From: Gilliamella sp. Occ3-1
Lineage (GTDB): Bacteria; Pseudomonadota; Gammaproteobacteria; Enterobacterales; Orbaceae
Direction: 5' to 3'
Length of the DNA: 39,766 nt
Assembly (NCBI RefSeq): GCF_001690655.1
Contig: NZ_LZHQ01000023.1
Coordinates: forward strand, 1-39,766
Below the pieces are notes generated by a model that saw only the letters and a program-made list of their open reading frames with translations, had not been told where the DNA came from and did no database searches. Below, piece after piece: positions 10,789 to 20,274 of the stretch (its first letter is position 1; every line of letters begins with the position of its first letter). The position numbers and the translations under genes were made by a program.

Positions 10789-12924
10789 TTAACCAATTTG
10801 ACCATTATTTAAATGTTTAACTCGACGTTTTACTTCTTCTTGCTTACCTGCATTGAATGGGCGGGCATCAGGACTACCTAAATATCCACAAACACGACGA
10901 GTAACCGATACTTTTGAAGAATCATGATTTCCACAACTTGGGCAAACAAAGCCTTTGCTAGTACAAGAAAATTCACCAGTATAACCACATTCATAACATT
11001 CATCTATTGGCGTATTAGTCCCATAATAAGGAACTCGTGAATAACTATAATCCCAAACATCTTCTAATGCTTTGATATTGTTAATCATATTTGGATATTC
11101 GCCATAACAGATGAAACCACCATTAGCAACTTGAGGATAAGGTTTTTCAAATTCGATTTTTTCGTACGGATTAACCTTTTTCTCAACATCAAGATGGAAA
11201 CTGTTAGTATAATAACCTTTATCAGTAACACCTGGAATTACACCAAATTCAGCCGTATCAAGTCGGCAAAATCGATCACATAAATTTTCGCTTGGTGTGC
11301 TATATAAACTAAACCCATAACCGGTTTCGTTCTTCCATTGATCCACCGCATTACGTAAATGCTCAACAATTGCCACGCCTTTTTCGCGTAATTTATCACT
11401 ATCAAATGGATGCGTTTGATTTCCGAAAAGTGCATTTAATGTTTCATGAAGACCAATATAACCTAAAGAAATTGAAGCTCGCCCATTTTTGAAAATTTCA
11501 GAAACATTGTCATCTTCGTTAAGCCTTACACCACAAGCACCTTCCATATATAAAATTGGTGCCACTCTTGCTTTTACGCCATCAAGTCTAGCAATACGCG
11601 TCATTAATGCTTTTTTACATAGTCCTAAACGTTTATCTAAAATTTCCCAAAATCTAGCTTCATCACCTTTAGCTTCAATAGCTATACGAGGCAAATTTAG
11701 ACTAATTACACCTAAATTATTACGCCCATCATGAATTAACTGGCCGTTTTCTTCATAAACGCCCAAGAAACTTCGACAACCCATTGGAGTTTTAAATGAA
11801 CCCGTCACTTCAACAACTTTATCGTAATTTAAAATATCTGGGTACATCCGTTTACTTGCACACTCAAGTGCAAGTTTTTTAATATCATAATTAATATCGC
11901 CCTGTTTATGGTTAATACCACCTTTAATGGCAAAAACAAGTTTTGGAAAAACTGCTGTTTTATGATTTTTACCTAATCCTTTGATACGAACTTTTAAAAT
12001 AGACTCTTGAATTAAGCGTGATTCCCAACTAGTTCCTAAACCAAAACCAAAAGTAACAAACGGAGTTTGTCCATTAGCAGTGTGTAAGGTGTTTACTTCA
12101 TATTCAAGAGATTGAAACGCATCATAACACTCTTTTTGAGTTCGGCTTTCGGCATAAGCTTCTGGATTTGGGATATTCCATTCTTCAGCCACTTGTTTGT
12201 GTTTGTTATAACTAATAGTAACAAACTTTGCTAAAACCTCATCAATACGATTAATGGTCGTGCCACCATAAATATGGCTAGCCACTTGTGCTATAATTTG
12301 TGCAGTTACCGCAGTTGCTGTAGCAATTGATTTTGGAGGCTCGATCTCAGCATTACCCATTTTAAAACCATTAGTTAACATACCATCTAAGTCAATTAAC
12401 ATACAATTAAACATAGGGAAAAATGGCGCATAATCTAAATCATGATAATGAATTTCACCACAATCATGAGCACGAGAAATATCTTTAGGTAATAAATACT
12501 GCTTCGCATAATGCCTTGCTACAATACCCGCAAGTAAATCACGTTGAGTTGGAATCACCTTGCTATCTTTGTTAGCATTTTCATTTAAAATGGCGACATT
12601 ACTTTGCTCAATTAACCCTCGAATATCTTGATTTAGACGGCTACGTTCTTCACGAGCACGATCACGATCATGACGATACTCAATATAAGTTCTCGCTAAT
12701 TTTTTATAAGGGCCTGACATTAACTGATTTTCAACTGCATTTTGAATTTCGTTGATATCAACACTTTCACGTTCGCTCATTTGATTAGTAACAACACGAG
12801 CAACCGCTGCGCAATAATCTGGGTCATGAACATTCGCCGCCACAGCTGCTTTGACAATTGCATCTTTAATTCGAGTCTCATTAAATGCAGTTTGACAACC
12901 ATCTCGTTTTATTACTACAGGCAT
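10789..12924 (-). CDS. nrdD: anaerobic (class III) ribonucleoside-triphosphate reductase
   Basis: NrdD reduces ribonucleoside triphosphates to deoxynucleotides without oxygen, using a glycyl radical. The 711-aa length fits E. coli NrdD (712). An N-terminal ATP-cone (about 3-90, starting VVIKRDGCQTAFNETRI) gives allosteric control. A C-terminal Zn site is formed by CYECGYTGEFSC and CPSCG. The glycyl-radical loop RRVCGYLGSPDARPFN lies close to the C-terminus. Paired NrdR boxes upstream and nrdG downstream complete the expected operon. Confidence 0.97.
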   Translation of the reverse strand: MPVVIKRDGCQTAFNETRIKDAIVKAAVAANVHDPDYCAAVARVVTNQMSERESVDINEIQNAVENQLMSGPYKKLARTYIEYRHDRDRAREERSRLNQDIRGLIEQSNVAILNENANKDSKVIPTQRDLLAGIVARHYAKQYLLPKDISRAHDCGEIHYHDLDYAPFFPMFNCMLIDLDGMLTNGFKMGNAEIEPPKSIATATAVTAQIIAQVASHIYGGTTINRIDEVLAKFVTISYNKHKQVAEEWNIPNPEAYAESRTQKECYDAFQSLEYEVNTLHTANGQTPFVTFGFGLGTSWESRLIQESILKVRIKGLGKNHKTAVFPKLVFAIKGGINHKQGDINYDIKKLALECASKRMYPDILNYDKVVEVTGSFKTPMGCRSFLGVYEENGQLIHDGRNNLGVISLNLPRIAIEAKGDEARFWEILDKRLGLCKKALMTRIARLDGVKARVAPILYMEGACGVRLNEDDNVSEIFKNGRASISLGYIGLHETLNALFGNQTHPFDSDKLREKGVAIVEHLRNAVDQWKNETGYGFSLYSTPSENLCDRFCRLDTAEFGVIPGVTDKGYYTNSFHLDVEKKVNPYEKIEFEKPYPQVANGGFICYGEYPNMINNIKALEDVWDYSYSRVPYYGTNTPIDECYECGYTGEFSCTSKGFVCPSCGNHDSSKVSVTRRVCGYLGSPDARPFNAGKQEEVKRRVKHLNNGQIG

Positions 12925-13061
12925 ATATACTCCTCAATATTCATTAATAACTAGCATTTGCCGCAGGCGTTATACCAACATTAATATTCGTTGTTATTAT
13001 TCATTTTTTATCAAATTATTAGTTTTTTGATATAATCCCAAATTTTGCCACCGCTCAAATA

Positions 13062-13109
13062 CTACTATATATAGTAAACATATATTAAATTATACACCAT
13101 ATATAGTGT
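13062..13109 (-). promoter_or_regulatory. tandem NrdR boxes in nrdDG promoter
   Basis: ACACCATATATAGTGT at 13094-13109 is a near-perfect NrdR operator (consensus ACACWATATATWGTGT). A second, looser copy centred on CTATATATAG occupies 13062-13077. Their centres are 32 bp apart, about three helical turns, the usual arrangement for cooperative NrdR binding. A TATAAT (13089-13094, minus strand) overlaps the edge of the upstream box, so repressor binding would block RNA polymerase. The rest of 12925-13268 has no readable gene. Confidence 0.82.
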
Positions 13110-13208
13110 TTTTCTAGAATTTTTAATAAATGAAATCACTTGACGAATTTAAAACTAATAACGACAAGGAGTTATGAAATATTGAGATACAAAAGAGGAA
13201 AAAGCTCA

Positions 13209-13238
13209 ACAAAAGTGCAAACTTACTTGCACTTTTGT
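13209..13238 (-). terminator. hairpin terminator after gnd
   Basis: A perfect 12-bp inverted repeat (13209-13220 and 13227-13238) surrounds a 6-nt loop. It lies about 30 nt beyond the gnd stop on the minus strand, with T-rich sequence in and after the distal arm. Confidence 0.7.
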
Positions 13239-13268
13239 ATAGCAAAATAAAATTATAAATTGAAAATA

Positions 13269-14684
13269 TTAAGATTCAATATTTAACCAATCGGTATGAA
13301 ACACGCCTTCTTTATCAATACGCTCATAGGTATGAGCACCAAAATAATCTCTCTGTGCTTGAATCAAATTAGCTGGTAATACCGCTGATCGATAACTATC
13401 ATAATAAGCAATCGCTGCTGAAAGTGTTGGAACAGCAATACCTTGTTGTACTGCTAAAGATACCACATCACGTAATGATTGTTGGTAAGCCTCAACCGTT
13501 TGATTAAAATAAGGTGCCAACAACAAATTATCAATCTCATTATTATCAGCATAAGCATCAGTAATTTTTTGAAGGAACTGTGCACGAATAATACACCCTG
13601 CTCTAAAAATCTTAGCTATTTCACCATAATTTAAATTCCATTTATATTTATGAGAAGCAGCTTTTAGCTGTGCAAAACCTTGTGCATAAGAGATAATTTT
13701 ACCCATATACAGTGCTTTACGGACTTTTTCTATGAGCTCCTGCTTATCACCACTATAAGGCGCTTTTTGAGGACCTTTTAACACTTTTGCCGCCGCAACT
13801 CGCTGATCTTTAATTGCTGATAAATAACGAGCAAATACAGACTCAGTAATTAAAGATAAAGGCTCACCCAAATCTAAAGCACTTTGGCTGGTCCATTTAC
13901 CTGTACCTTTATTGCCTGCCGCATCTAAAATCACATCAATTAAATAATTACCGTTTTCGTCTTTATGCTTAAAGATATCAGCGGTAATTTCGATTAAATA
14001 ACTGTCTAACTCGCCTTTATTCCAATCTGTAAACACCTCAGCAAGTTCATCATTAGTTAAACCAACAGCATGTTTTAATACCGAATAGCTTTCAGCTATC
14101 AGTTGCATATCGCCATACTCAATGCCGTTATGAGCCATTTTTACATAATGACCAGCGCCATTTGGACCTATATAAGCAACACAAGGCTCACCATTAGCCT
14201 TAGCTGCAATCTTCTCTAATATTGGTGCAACTAATTCATAAGCCTCTTTTTGCCCACCAGGCATAATTGATGGACCTTTTAGCGCTCCCTCTTCGCCACC
14301 TGAAACACCAGTACCAATAAAGTTAAATCCTTCTGCTAACAATGTTTTGTTACGACGAATTGTATCTTCAAAATAGGCATTCCCACCATCGATAATAATA
14401 TCACCTTTATCTAAAAGTGGACGCAACTCATCAATTACTGCATCAGTACCTTTACCTGCTTGCACCATAATCAGGATACGGCGTGGTTTTTCTAAAGAAT
14501 TGACAAAATCTTCAATTGTATAATAAGGAACCAATTTCTTATCAGAATGTTCAGCCATGACTTGTTCTGTTTTATCTTTAGAGCGATTATAAATAGCAAC
14601 AGAAAATCCACGACTTTCAATATTGAGCGCAAGATTTCGCCCCATAACTGCCATTCCAATAACACCGATTTGTTGTTTTGACAT
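13269..14684 (-). CDS. gnd: 6-phosphogluconate dehydrogenase, decarboxylating
   Basis: This oxidative pentose phosphate enzyme converts 6-phosphogluconate and NADP+ to ribulose 5-phosphate, CO2 and NADPH. The 471-aa length is slightly longer than E. coli Gnd (468). The Rossmann motif [12 protein letters not shown] (10-21), GVSGGEEGA and the catalytic [14 protein letters not shown] segment (with the conserved Lys) are all present. An AAGGAG ribosome site precedes the ATG. It is flanked by its own terminator and by the rho terminator, so it appears monocistronic. Confidence 0.97.
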   Translation of the reverse strand: MSKQQIGVIGMAVMGRNLALNIESRGFSVAIYNRSKDKTEQVMAEHSDKKLVPYYTIEDFVNSLEKPRRILIMVQAGKGTDAVIDELRPLLDKGDIIIDGGNAYFEDTIRRNKTLLAEGFNFIGTGVSGGEEGALKGPSIMPGGQKEAYELVAPILEKIAAKANGEPCVAYIGPNGAGHYVKMAHNGIEYGDMQLIAESYSVLKHAVGLTNDELAEVFTDWNKGELDSYLIEITADIFKHKDENGNYLIDVILDAAGNKGTGKWTSQSALDLGEPLSLITESVFARYLSAIKDQRVAAAKVLKGPQKAPYSGDKQELIEKVRKALYMGKIISYAQGFAQLKAASHKYKWNLNYGEIAKIFRAGCIIRAQFLQKITDAYADNNEIDNLLLAPYFNQTVEAYQQSLRDVVSLAVQQGIAVPTLSAAIAYYDSYRSAVLPANLIQAQRDYFGAHTYERIDKEGVFHTDWLNIES

Positions 14685-14783
14685 GATTTGGCTCCTTTAT
14701 TAAACCTCTATAACCTTAACCATAAGGTTTTAACAACACCTAAAACTTAATTAAGTTTTATAAATTACGCTATATTTTGCCAT

Positions 14784-14820
14784 AAAAAAAGCCGTATCAG
14801 AATACAATACGGCTCTTTTT
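14784..14820 (-). terminator. intrinsic terminator after rho
   Basis: AGCCGTAT (14790-14797) and ATACGGCT (14807-14814) form an 8-bp stem with a 9-nt loop. On the minus strand it is followed directly by a run of seven Ts, about 40 nt past the rho stop. The plus strand also has a T run after the stem, so it could act in both directions. Confidence 0.88.
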
Positions 14821-14856
14821 CATGACTTTAATGATATTTACTATCAACTGAATAAA

Positions 14857-16119
14857 TCATGAACGTTTCATCATTTCGAAAAACTCATCATTAGTTTTAG
14901 TCATGGCAAGTTTATCGATCAAGAACTCCATTGCATCAGTCTCACCCATTGGGTTAAGAATTTTACGTAAAATCCACATTTTTTGTAGTTCATCAGGCGA
15001 AGTCATTAGATCTTCTTTACGTGTACCAGAACGATTAAAGTCAATAGCAGGGAACACCCGACGTTCAGCAATTTTACGAGATAAATGGACTTCCATATTA
15101 CCTGTACCTTTAAACTCTTCATAGATAACTTCATCCATTTTAGAGCCAGTATCAATCAATGCTGTTGCAATAATTGTTAAACTACCACCTTCTTCCACAT
15201 TACGTGCCGCACCAAAAAAACGTTTCGGACGATGTAATGCATTCGCATCCACACCACCAGTCAACACTTTACCTGATGAAGGAACAACTGTATTGTATGC
15301 ACGAGCCAAACGAGTGATCGAATCTAATAAAATAATCACATCTTTTTTATGTTCAACCAAACGTTTTGCGCGTTCAATAACCATTTCAGCAACTTGAACA
15401 TGTCTTGCTGCTGGTTCATCGAATGTCGATGCAACAACTTCACCTTTAACTAGACGCTGCATTTCGGTCACTTCTTCGGGACGCTCATCAATCATTAATA
15501 CAACTAACTCGCATTCAGGATGATTAACCGCTAGGCTTTGTGCAATATTTTGTAAAAGCATTGTTTTACCCGCTTTTGGCGGTGCAACAATCAAGCCACG
15601 TTGACCTTTACCAATGGGCGATGCCAAATCAAGTACTCTTGCGGTGATATCTTCGGTGGAACCATTACCTCGTTCCATTCGTAAACGGGAATTTGGATGA
15701 AGTGGAGTTAAGTTTTCGAAAAGAATTTTATTGCGGGCATCTTCTGGTTTATCGTGATTTACTTCGTTTACTTTTAACAAAGCAAAATATCGTTCACCTT
15801 CTTTAGGTGGACGGATTTTACCAGCAATGGTATCACCAGTCCTTAAATTAAATCGTCGAATCTGACTTGGTGACACATAAATATCATCTGGTCCAGCTAA
15901 ATAAGAGCTATCGGCTGAACGTAAAAAGCCAAATCCATCTTGCAATATTTCCAGTACACCATCACCAAAAATATCTTCACCACTTTTGGCATGTTGTTTT
16001 AAGATTGCAAAAATAATGTCTTGTTTTCTAAGTCGGGCAAGATTTTCAAGTCCCATTTTTTTTTCACCGAGCGCTACGAGCTCGGAAACAGAAGTGTTTT
16101 TTAATTCAGTTAAATTCAT
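14857..16119 (-). CDS. rho: transcription termination factor Rho
   Basis: Rho is the hexameric RNA-dependent ATPase that ends many bacterial transcripts. The 420-aa product matches the usual 419 aa. The N-terminal Rho_N domain (1-45) and RNA-binding cold-shock-like domain (about 50-120, DGFGFLRS) precede the ATPase. Walker A is APPKAGKT (179-186) and Walker B is [12 protein letters not shown]. There is no recognisable Shine-Dalgarno in front of the ATG, which may suit a self-regulated message. The gene order trxA-rho, with rhlB divergent from trxA, is as in E. coli. Confidence 0.97.
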   Translation of the reverse strand: MNLTELKNTSVSELVALGEKKMGLENLARLRKQDIIFAILKQHAKSGEDIFGDGVLEILQDGFGFLRSADSSYLAGPDDIYVSPSQIRRFNLRTGDTIAGKIRPPKEGERYFALLKVNEVNHDKPEDARNKILFENLTPLHPNSRLRMERGNGSTEDITARVLDLASPIGKGQRGLIVAPPKAGKTMLLQNIAQSLAVNHPECELVVLMIDERPEEVTEMQRLVKGEVVASTFDEPAARHVQVAEMVIERAKRLVEHKKDVIILLDSITRLARAYNTVVPSSGKVLTGGVDANALHRPKRFFGAARNVEEGGSLTIIATALIDTGSKMDEVIYEEFKGTGNMEVHLSRKIAERRVFPAIDFNRSGTRKEDLMTSPDELQKMWILRKILNPMGETDAMEFLIDKLAMTKTNDEFFEMMKRS

Positions 16120-16486
16120 AATGTTAAAAATTCTTGAGGATAAAATTGATATGTTTGCAATTTAGTATTATTTTTGTGTAATTTTTTCATGTAATTATAA
16201 AAAACATCTCTTACAGCACTTAAATTCAATCGATTGCTAAGATTTTGATGATAATTGAACGTTTGAATATAGAATTTCACCACTTTACCAATAAAAAAAT
16301 GAATTGCAGAAAGGAATACATGTAAGAGATAGGTAGATTACACTAAAATCATTAATTTGTCTATATTTAATTGAATAAGATTATTATAGTTCACTAAATC
16401 TAGGAAATTAAAGGCACGAACAAAAGAGTAATGTAGAATTCATTACCCCCATTAACCATCTTTACCAAAGATAAAGTATCTATTTA
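16120..16486 (-). promoter_or_regulatory. rho leader region with promoter and long-range inverted repeat
   Basis: This 367-bp gap contains no convincing gene. On the minus strand TAGACA (16358-16363) and TAATCT (16335-16340), 17 bp apart, make a plausible promoter. The predicted RNA would begin near 16328, so its first bases are ATCTCTTACA (complement of 16321-16330). A perfect complement, TGTAAGAGAT, recurs at 16206-16215 just before GTTTTTT. Pairing would form a 10-bp stem with a loop of about 105 nt before a U-run, a possible attenuator. Rho is known to repress its own gene through the leader in E. coli; the structure here is inference. Confidence 0.5.
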
Positions 16487-16813
16487 TTATAATTGAGGAT
16501 CAATAAAATTTTTTAGTTGAGCTTTAGATAAAGCCCCTACTTGAGTGGCAGCCACTTGTCCATTTTTAAAAATCAATAAAGTAGGAATGCCTCGAATACC
16601 AAATTTAGGTGCTATATTTGGGTTTTCTTCAACATTTAATTTAGCAATAACTATATTATCACCATATTCTTGGACTATTTCTTCCAAAATAGGAGCTACC
16701 ATTTTGCACGGTCCACACCACGGAGCCCAAAAATCGACAAGCACTGGTTTTGTAGATTCATTAATTGTTTTATCGAAGTTAACTTCCGATAACTGAACGA
16801 TCTTATTACTCAT
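16487..16813 (-). CDS. trxA: thioredoxin 1
   Basis: Thioredoxin is the general cytosolic dithiol reductase. The protein has 108 aa, with the active site WCGPC at 32-36 and the conserved cis-Pro region [15 protein letters not shown] choose the ATG at 16813 because GGAG lies 6 nt upstream of it. An in-frame ATG at 16828 would place this ribosome site inside the coding region and add five residues not seen in the family. It precedes rho on the same strand and is divergent from rhlB. Confidence 0.96.
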   Translation of the reverse strand: MSNKIVQLSEVNFDKTINESTKPVLVDFWAPWCGPCKMVAPILEEIVQEYGDNIVIAKLNVEENPNIAPKFGIRGIPTLLIFKNGQVAATQVGALSKAQLKNFIDPQL

Positions 16814-16964
16814 TTTAATCTCCAACATCTGTAACCAGATTCCATAATAGATTACTTTGAATTCCTCTACTAGCGATTAGTATAATAGGATATAATTATT
16901 AGTGATGTCACTGTATTTAGTGTGTTATAATTTCTTAATTCTGATAATTATATTTACAACAATA

Positions 16965-18194
16965 ATGATTCAATCATATCTTACTAAAACAACTTTTAGT
17001 CAATTTCCTCTTCATCCTTTAGTGTTAAAAGCGCTTGAAAAAAGAGGATTTGTTTATTGTACTCCAATTCAAGAAAAGACATTACCTCTAACTGCCAACG
17101 GAATGGATATTGCAGGGCAAGGGCAAACAGGAACAGGCAAAACCATGGCGTTTTTGGCATCAACATATAATCATTTGTTGAATCATGCCCCCTTATCCAA
17201 TCACAAAATTAATCAACCAAGAGCTATCATTATTGCTCCAACGCGCGAATTGGTAGTACAAATATACCATGACGCTGAACTACTATCTGAAGAAACAGGT
17301 TTAAAATTAGGATTAGCTTTTGGTGGTGATGGCTATGATAAACAATTAAAAACGCTCTCCACTGGAGTTGATATTTTAATTGCAACAACAGGGCGATTGA
17401 TTGATTATGCGAAGCAAAATTATATTAATTTAGACGCAATTCAAGTTGTTGTATTAGACGAAGCCGATCGCATGTTTGATTTAGGATTTATCCGCGATAT
17501 ACGTTGGGTTTTCAGACATATTACTCCACCACAAAAAAGATTAACCATGTTATTTTCTGCAACATTAACACATAACGTACGTGAATTAGCCTTTGAGCAT
17601 ATGAATAATCCTCAATATGTTGAAGTTGAACCAGAACAAAAAATTGGTCATCGCATCAAAGAAGAGCTATTTTTTCCATCTAATGAAGATAAATTAGCAC
17701 TTTTGCAAACGCTAATTGAAGAAGAATGGCCAGATCGTTGTATTGTGTTTGCTAATACAAAAGTAACTTGCGAAAAGATTTGGCGGCATCTTGTTGCTGA
17801 TGGTCACCGTGTTGGATTACTAACGGGTGATATTGCCCAGAAAAAACGTTTATCAATTTTAGAACAATTTACCCAAGGTCATCTTGATATTTTAGTTGCC
17901 ACAGATGTCGCAGCAAGAGGATTACATATTCCTAATGTTACTCACGTTTTCAATTATGATCTACCTGATGATTATGATGATTATCGTCATCGAATTGGAA
18001 GAACAGGACGTGCTGGAGCGGACGGTTACTCAATTTCATTAGCCTGTGAACGTTATTCTCAAAATTTACCTGCTATTGAAAAAGCAATTGATCATGCTAT
18101 TCCTGTTAGCCAGTATGACCCTTCTGCGCTACTAGTTGATTTACCTCATCCAAAACCATTTAGACGTCCACCACGTAGAAAAGTATCAAAATAA
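16965..18194 (+). CDS. rhlB: ATP-dependent RNA helicase RhlB
   Basis: RhlB is the DEAD-box helicase of the RNA degradosome, unwinding structured RNA for RNase E and PNPase. From the ATG at 16965 the product is 409 aa. It has the Q motif (FSQF...TPIQ), Walker A GQTGTGKT (53-60), PTREL, DEAD, SAT and HRIGRTGR in order. A GTG at 16902 would add a hydrophobic N-terminal stretch with no counterpart in E. coli RhlB, while the chosen start aligns end to end. The C-terminal tail is short and basic. It is divergent from trxA, as in enterobacteria. Confidence 0.96.
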   Translation: MIQSYLTKTTFSQFPLHPLVLKALEKRGFVYCTPIQEKTLPLTANGMDIAGQGQTGTGKTMAFLASTYNHLLNHAPLSNHKINQPRAIIIAPTRELVVQIYHDAELLSEETGLKLGLAFGGDGYDKQLKTLSTGVDILIATTGRLIDYAKQNYINLDAIQVVVLDEADRMFDLGFIRDIRWVFRHITPPQKRLTMLFSATLTHNVRELAFEHMNNPQYVEVEPEQKIGHRIKEELFFPSNEDKLALLQTLIEEEWPDRCIVFANTKVTCEKIWRHLVADGHRVGLLTGDIAQKKRLSILEQFTQGHLDILVATDVAARGLHIPNVTHVFNYDLPDDYDDYRHRIGRTGRAGADGYSISLACERYSQNLPAIEKAIDHAIPVSQYDPSALLVDLPHPKPFRRPPRRKVSK

Positions 18195-18226
18195 CTAAAG
18201 AGTAGGTAAAATATAAATAATATCAA

Positions 18227-18267
18227 TCTAAAAATGCAATTATACTTTGTTGTAAAGCATTTTTAGA
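18227..18267. terminator. bidirectional hairpin between rhlB and sxy
   Basis: TCTAAAAATGC (18227-18237) and GCATTTTTAGA (18257-18267) form an 11-bp perfect stem with a 19-nt loop in the interval between convergent rhlB and sxy. A/T-rich arms give T tracts on both strands, so it could end both transcripts. Confidence 0.65.
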
Positions 18268-18326
18268 TAACTATTATTGCTATATTGGTACTATACATAT
18301 GTTTTGATTAACACAATGGAGCAAAA

Positions 18327-18953
18327 TTATTCATTATATAAATCATTATCCATCTGATTTAAAAAACATTGATATTCAAATTCAATTTCTTTTTTAGTTT
18401 CCTTAGACAAAGTTGCAACATGAAATCGATGTAAAGAACTATATAAAACAAACAATATATTAATTGAAATAGTTTCTTTTTTTTGTTTTATTTTATAATA
18501 TGCACATAAATATCCTACCTTTTGCAAGGTATCAACATCTTTAATTCCAACACTACACAACAATCTTTCTAGCGATAAAGTCATATTTGGCAACTCTTTT
18601 ATTCGTTTTGCTTTAATTTTACTTTTTTCATATTGCTCTTTTTTAGTATATTTTATTACCATCTGAACCATAGAAATCAATTGTTCATGATCTTTAAAAA
18701 GCTCATTACTTACTCTATAATAATCAAGCAATTTAGTTGACATGCCTGTTGTTATACTTAACGGTTGCATATCCAAATCTATAAAAAGCGAACGGTAATC
18801 AGGGTGCCCTCTTAAATAAAAGCTTTTTTCGGTAATCCAGCCAAACATTATATCTTTACTATTAACGCTAAAACCTCCAAAAAACGTTTTAATTGAAATA
18901 TCTTCAACACCAGAAAGCTCTGTTAAAATTCGATTTGCAAATGTTGAGCACAT
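18327..18953 (-). CDS. sxy: Sxy/TfoX-type competence regulator
   Basis: Sxy (TfoX) directs CRP to CRP-S promoters of natural competence genes. The 208-aa product has the two expected parts. The TfoX N-terminal domain (about 10-95) contains TFFGGFSV and FYLRG. The C-terminal domain contains KELPNMTLSLERLLCSVGI, matching the LKDLPNMS...LGEVGIKD region of E. coli Sxy. I prefer the ATG at 18953, with a GGAA-type site upstream, over an in-frame TTG at 18980. It converges with rhlB. Lower similarity than its neighbours, but both domains are recognisable. Confidence 0.86.
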   Translation of the reverse strand: MCSTFANRILTELSGVEDISIKTFFGGFSVNSKDIMFGWITEKSFYLRGHPDYRSLFIDLDMQPLSITTGMSTKLLDYYRVSNELFKDHEQLISMVQMVIKYTKKEQYEKSKIKAKRIKELPNMTLSLERLLCSVGIKDVDTLQKVGYLCAYYKIKQKKETISINILFVLYSSLHRFHVATLSKETKKEIEFEYQCFLNQMDNDLYNE

Positions 18954-19281
18954 AATTAATTTCCATCTAAACTTTATCAAGTAACTGAAACAACTTACTT
19001 GTTAATCTAAATTATAGCTATTTTATATTCAAACGATTTCTAAATTAATTCATAAATATGCGATCTACATTCCATATATAAACATAAAACACATTATTAC
19101 TTGATAAATTATATTTTTGTGAATTTAAATTAATTTTTGTAAAGAGTTTTGACAAAAGAAAGACAAAGCTTAATAGTTCTAAAAAAAAAGAAAATAGCTT
19201 TAGCATTGTTATTTCGTCATAATAATTATACAATCAGGAGTAATCAATTTTGGCGCTTCAATTTTATATAATTTAATCATA
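18954..19281. other. AT-rich intergenic stretch
   Basis: This 328-bp interval lies between divergent genes. The only open frame (62 codons, minus strand, 19045-19233) has AT-driven composition and no recognised motif, so I do not call it. A TATAAT at 19267-19272 lies only 9 bp before the next ATG on the plus strand. Confidence 0.5.
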
Positions 19282-19905
19282 ATGATAAAAAATATTATTA
19301 TTCTATTTTTTATATTTTATTCTTTTATCGCATCAGCTGATAAGTTGCCATTAATTGATTCATTAATGCTTTGTACCTCTGATTTTTTTAAAGAAGTTTA
19401 TACCAATAAAGATGAACTAAAAAAACACGCTAACATCAAAATATTTAACCAAAATCAAGCTTACTTTGCTGTTGAAAATCGTTCAGATATAGCTAAAAAC
19501 TATATTCTTTTCAAAAAGCCTGTGACTTATAAAAACCTAACAATTACTGGCTATTATGATAGTGCTATGGATCTTGGCAAGATTGGGAAATATTATTTTT
19601 GGGGATTTATAATCGATAATGATATTAATCAAATCAAAGATACTTTGAATTTTGTGGATTGGAAAAACATGGAAGATAACCTACTGTATATTGCAAAACC
19701 CAAAATTCGTAGTATTAATGATGACCTCCAAACCTGGCATAAAAATACCGGAACTGTTGTTGGTGTAAAAACTATCCCAGCACCAGATACTACCGAAAAA
19801 CTATTATTACTTGAAAAAAGTCCCAATATGAATCTTCTCATTTGTTCGCTCCAAGGTATTATAACTCCTGAGCTTCTTAAAAAAGAACGACCTGACATTC
19901 AATAA
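19282..19905 (+). CDS. hypothetical exported protein
   Basis: I do not recognise this 207-aa protein. It begins with a typical Sec signal peptide: a Lys, a run of hydrophobic residues (about 4-16) and a likely cleavage after IASA near residue 19, with no lipobox Cys. The mature part is mixed charged and aromatic with only two cysteines (one near 31, one near the C-terminus, LLICSLQG), so a disulfide is possible. It could be a small periplasmic protein. No ribosome site is seen before the ATG, and a TATAAT 9 bp upstream hints at a very short leader. It ends 6 bp before convergent glnB. Confidence 0.72.
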   Translation: MIKNIIILFFIFYSFIASADKLPLIDSLMLCTSDFFKEVYTNKDELKKHANIKIFNQNQAYFAVENRSDIAKNYILFKKPVTYKNLTITGYYDSAMDLGKIGKYYFWGFIIDNDINQIKDTLNFVDWKNMEDNLLYIAKPKIRSINDDLQTWHKNTGTVVGVKTIPAPDTTEKLLLLEKSPNMNLLICSLQGIITPELLKKERPDIQ

Positions 19906-19911
19906 TTTAAA

Positions 19912-20268
<357 letters not shown>

Positions 20269-20274
20269 TCAAGA

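Noticed and set aside
16902..16964. Upstream GTG extension of rhlB giving a hydrophobic N-terminus
   Set aside because: The start at 16965 aligns end to end with E. coli RhlB; the extension would add a membrane-like segment to a cytosolic helicase.
19045..19233. 62-codon minus-strand frame
   Set aside because: Composition reflects AT-rich DNA, and no motif or homologue is recognised. The hydrophobic stretch alone is not enough.
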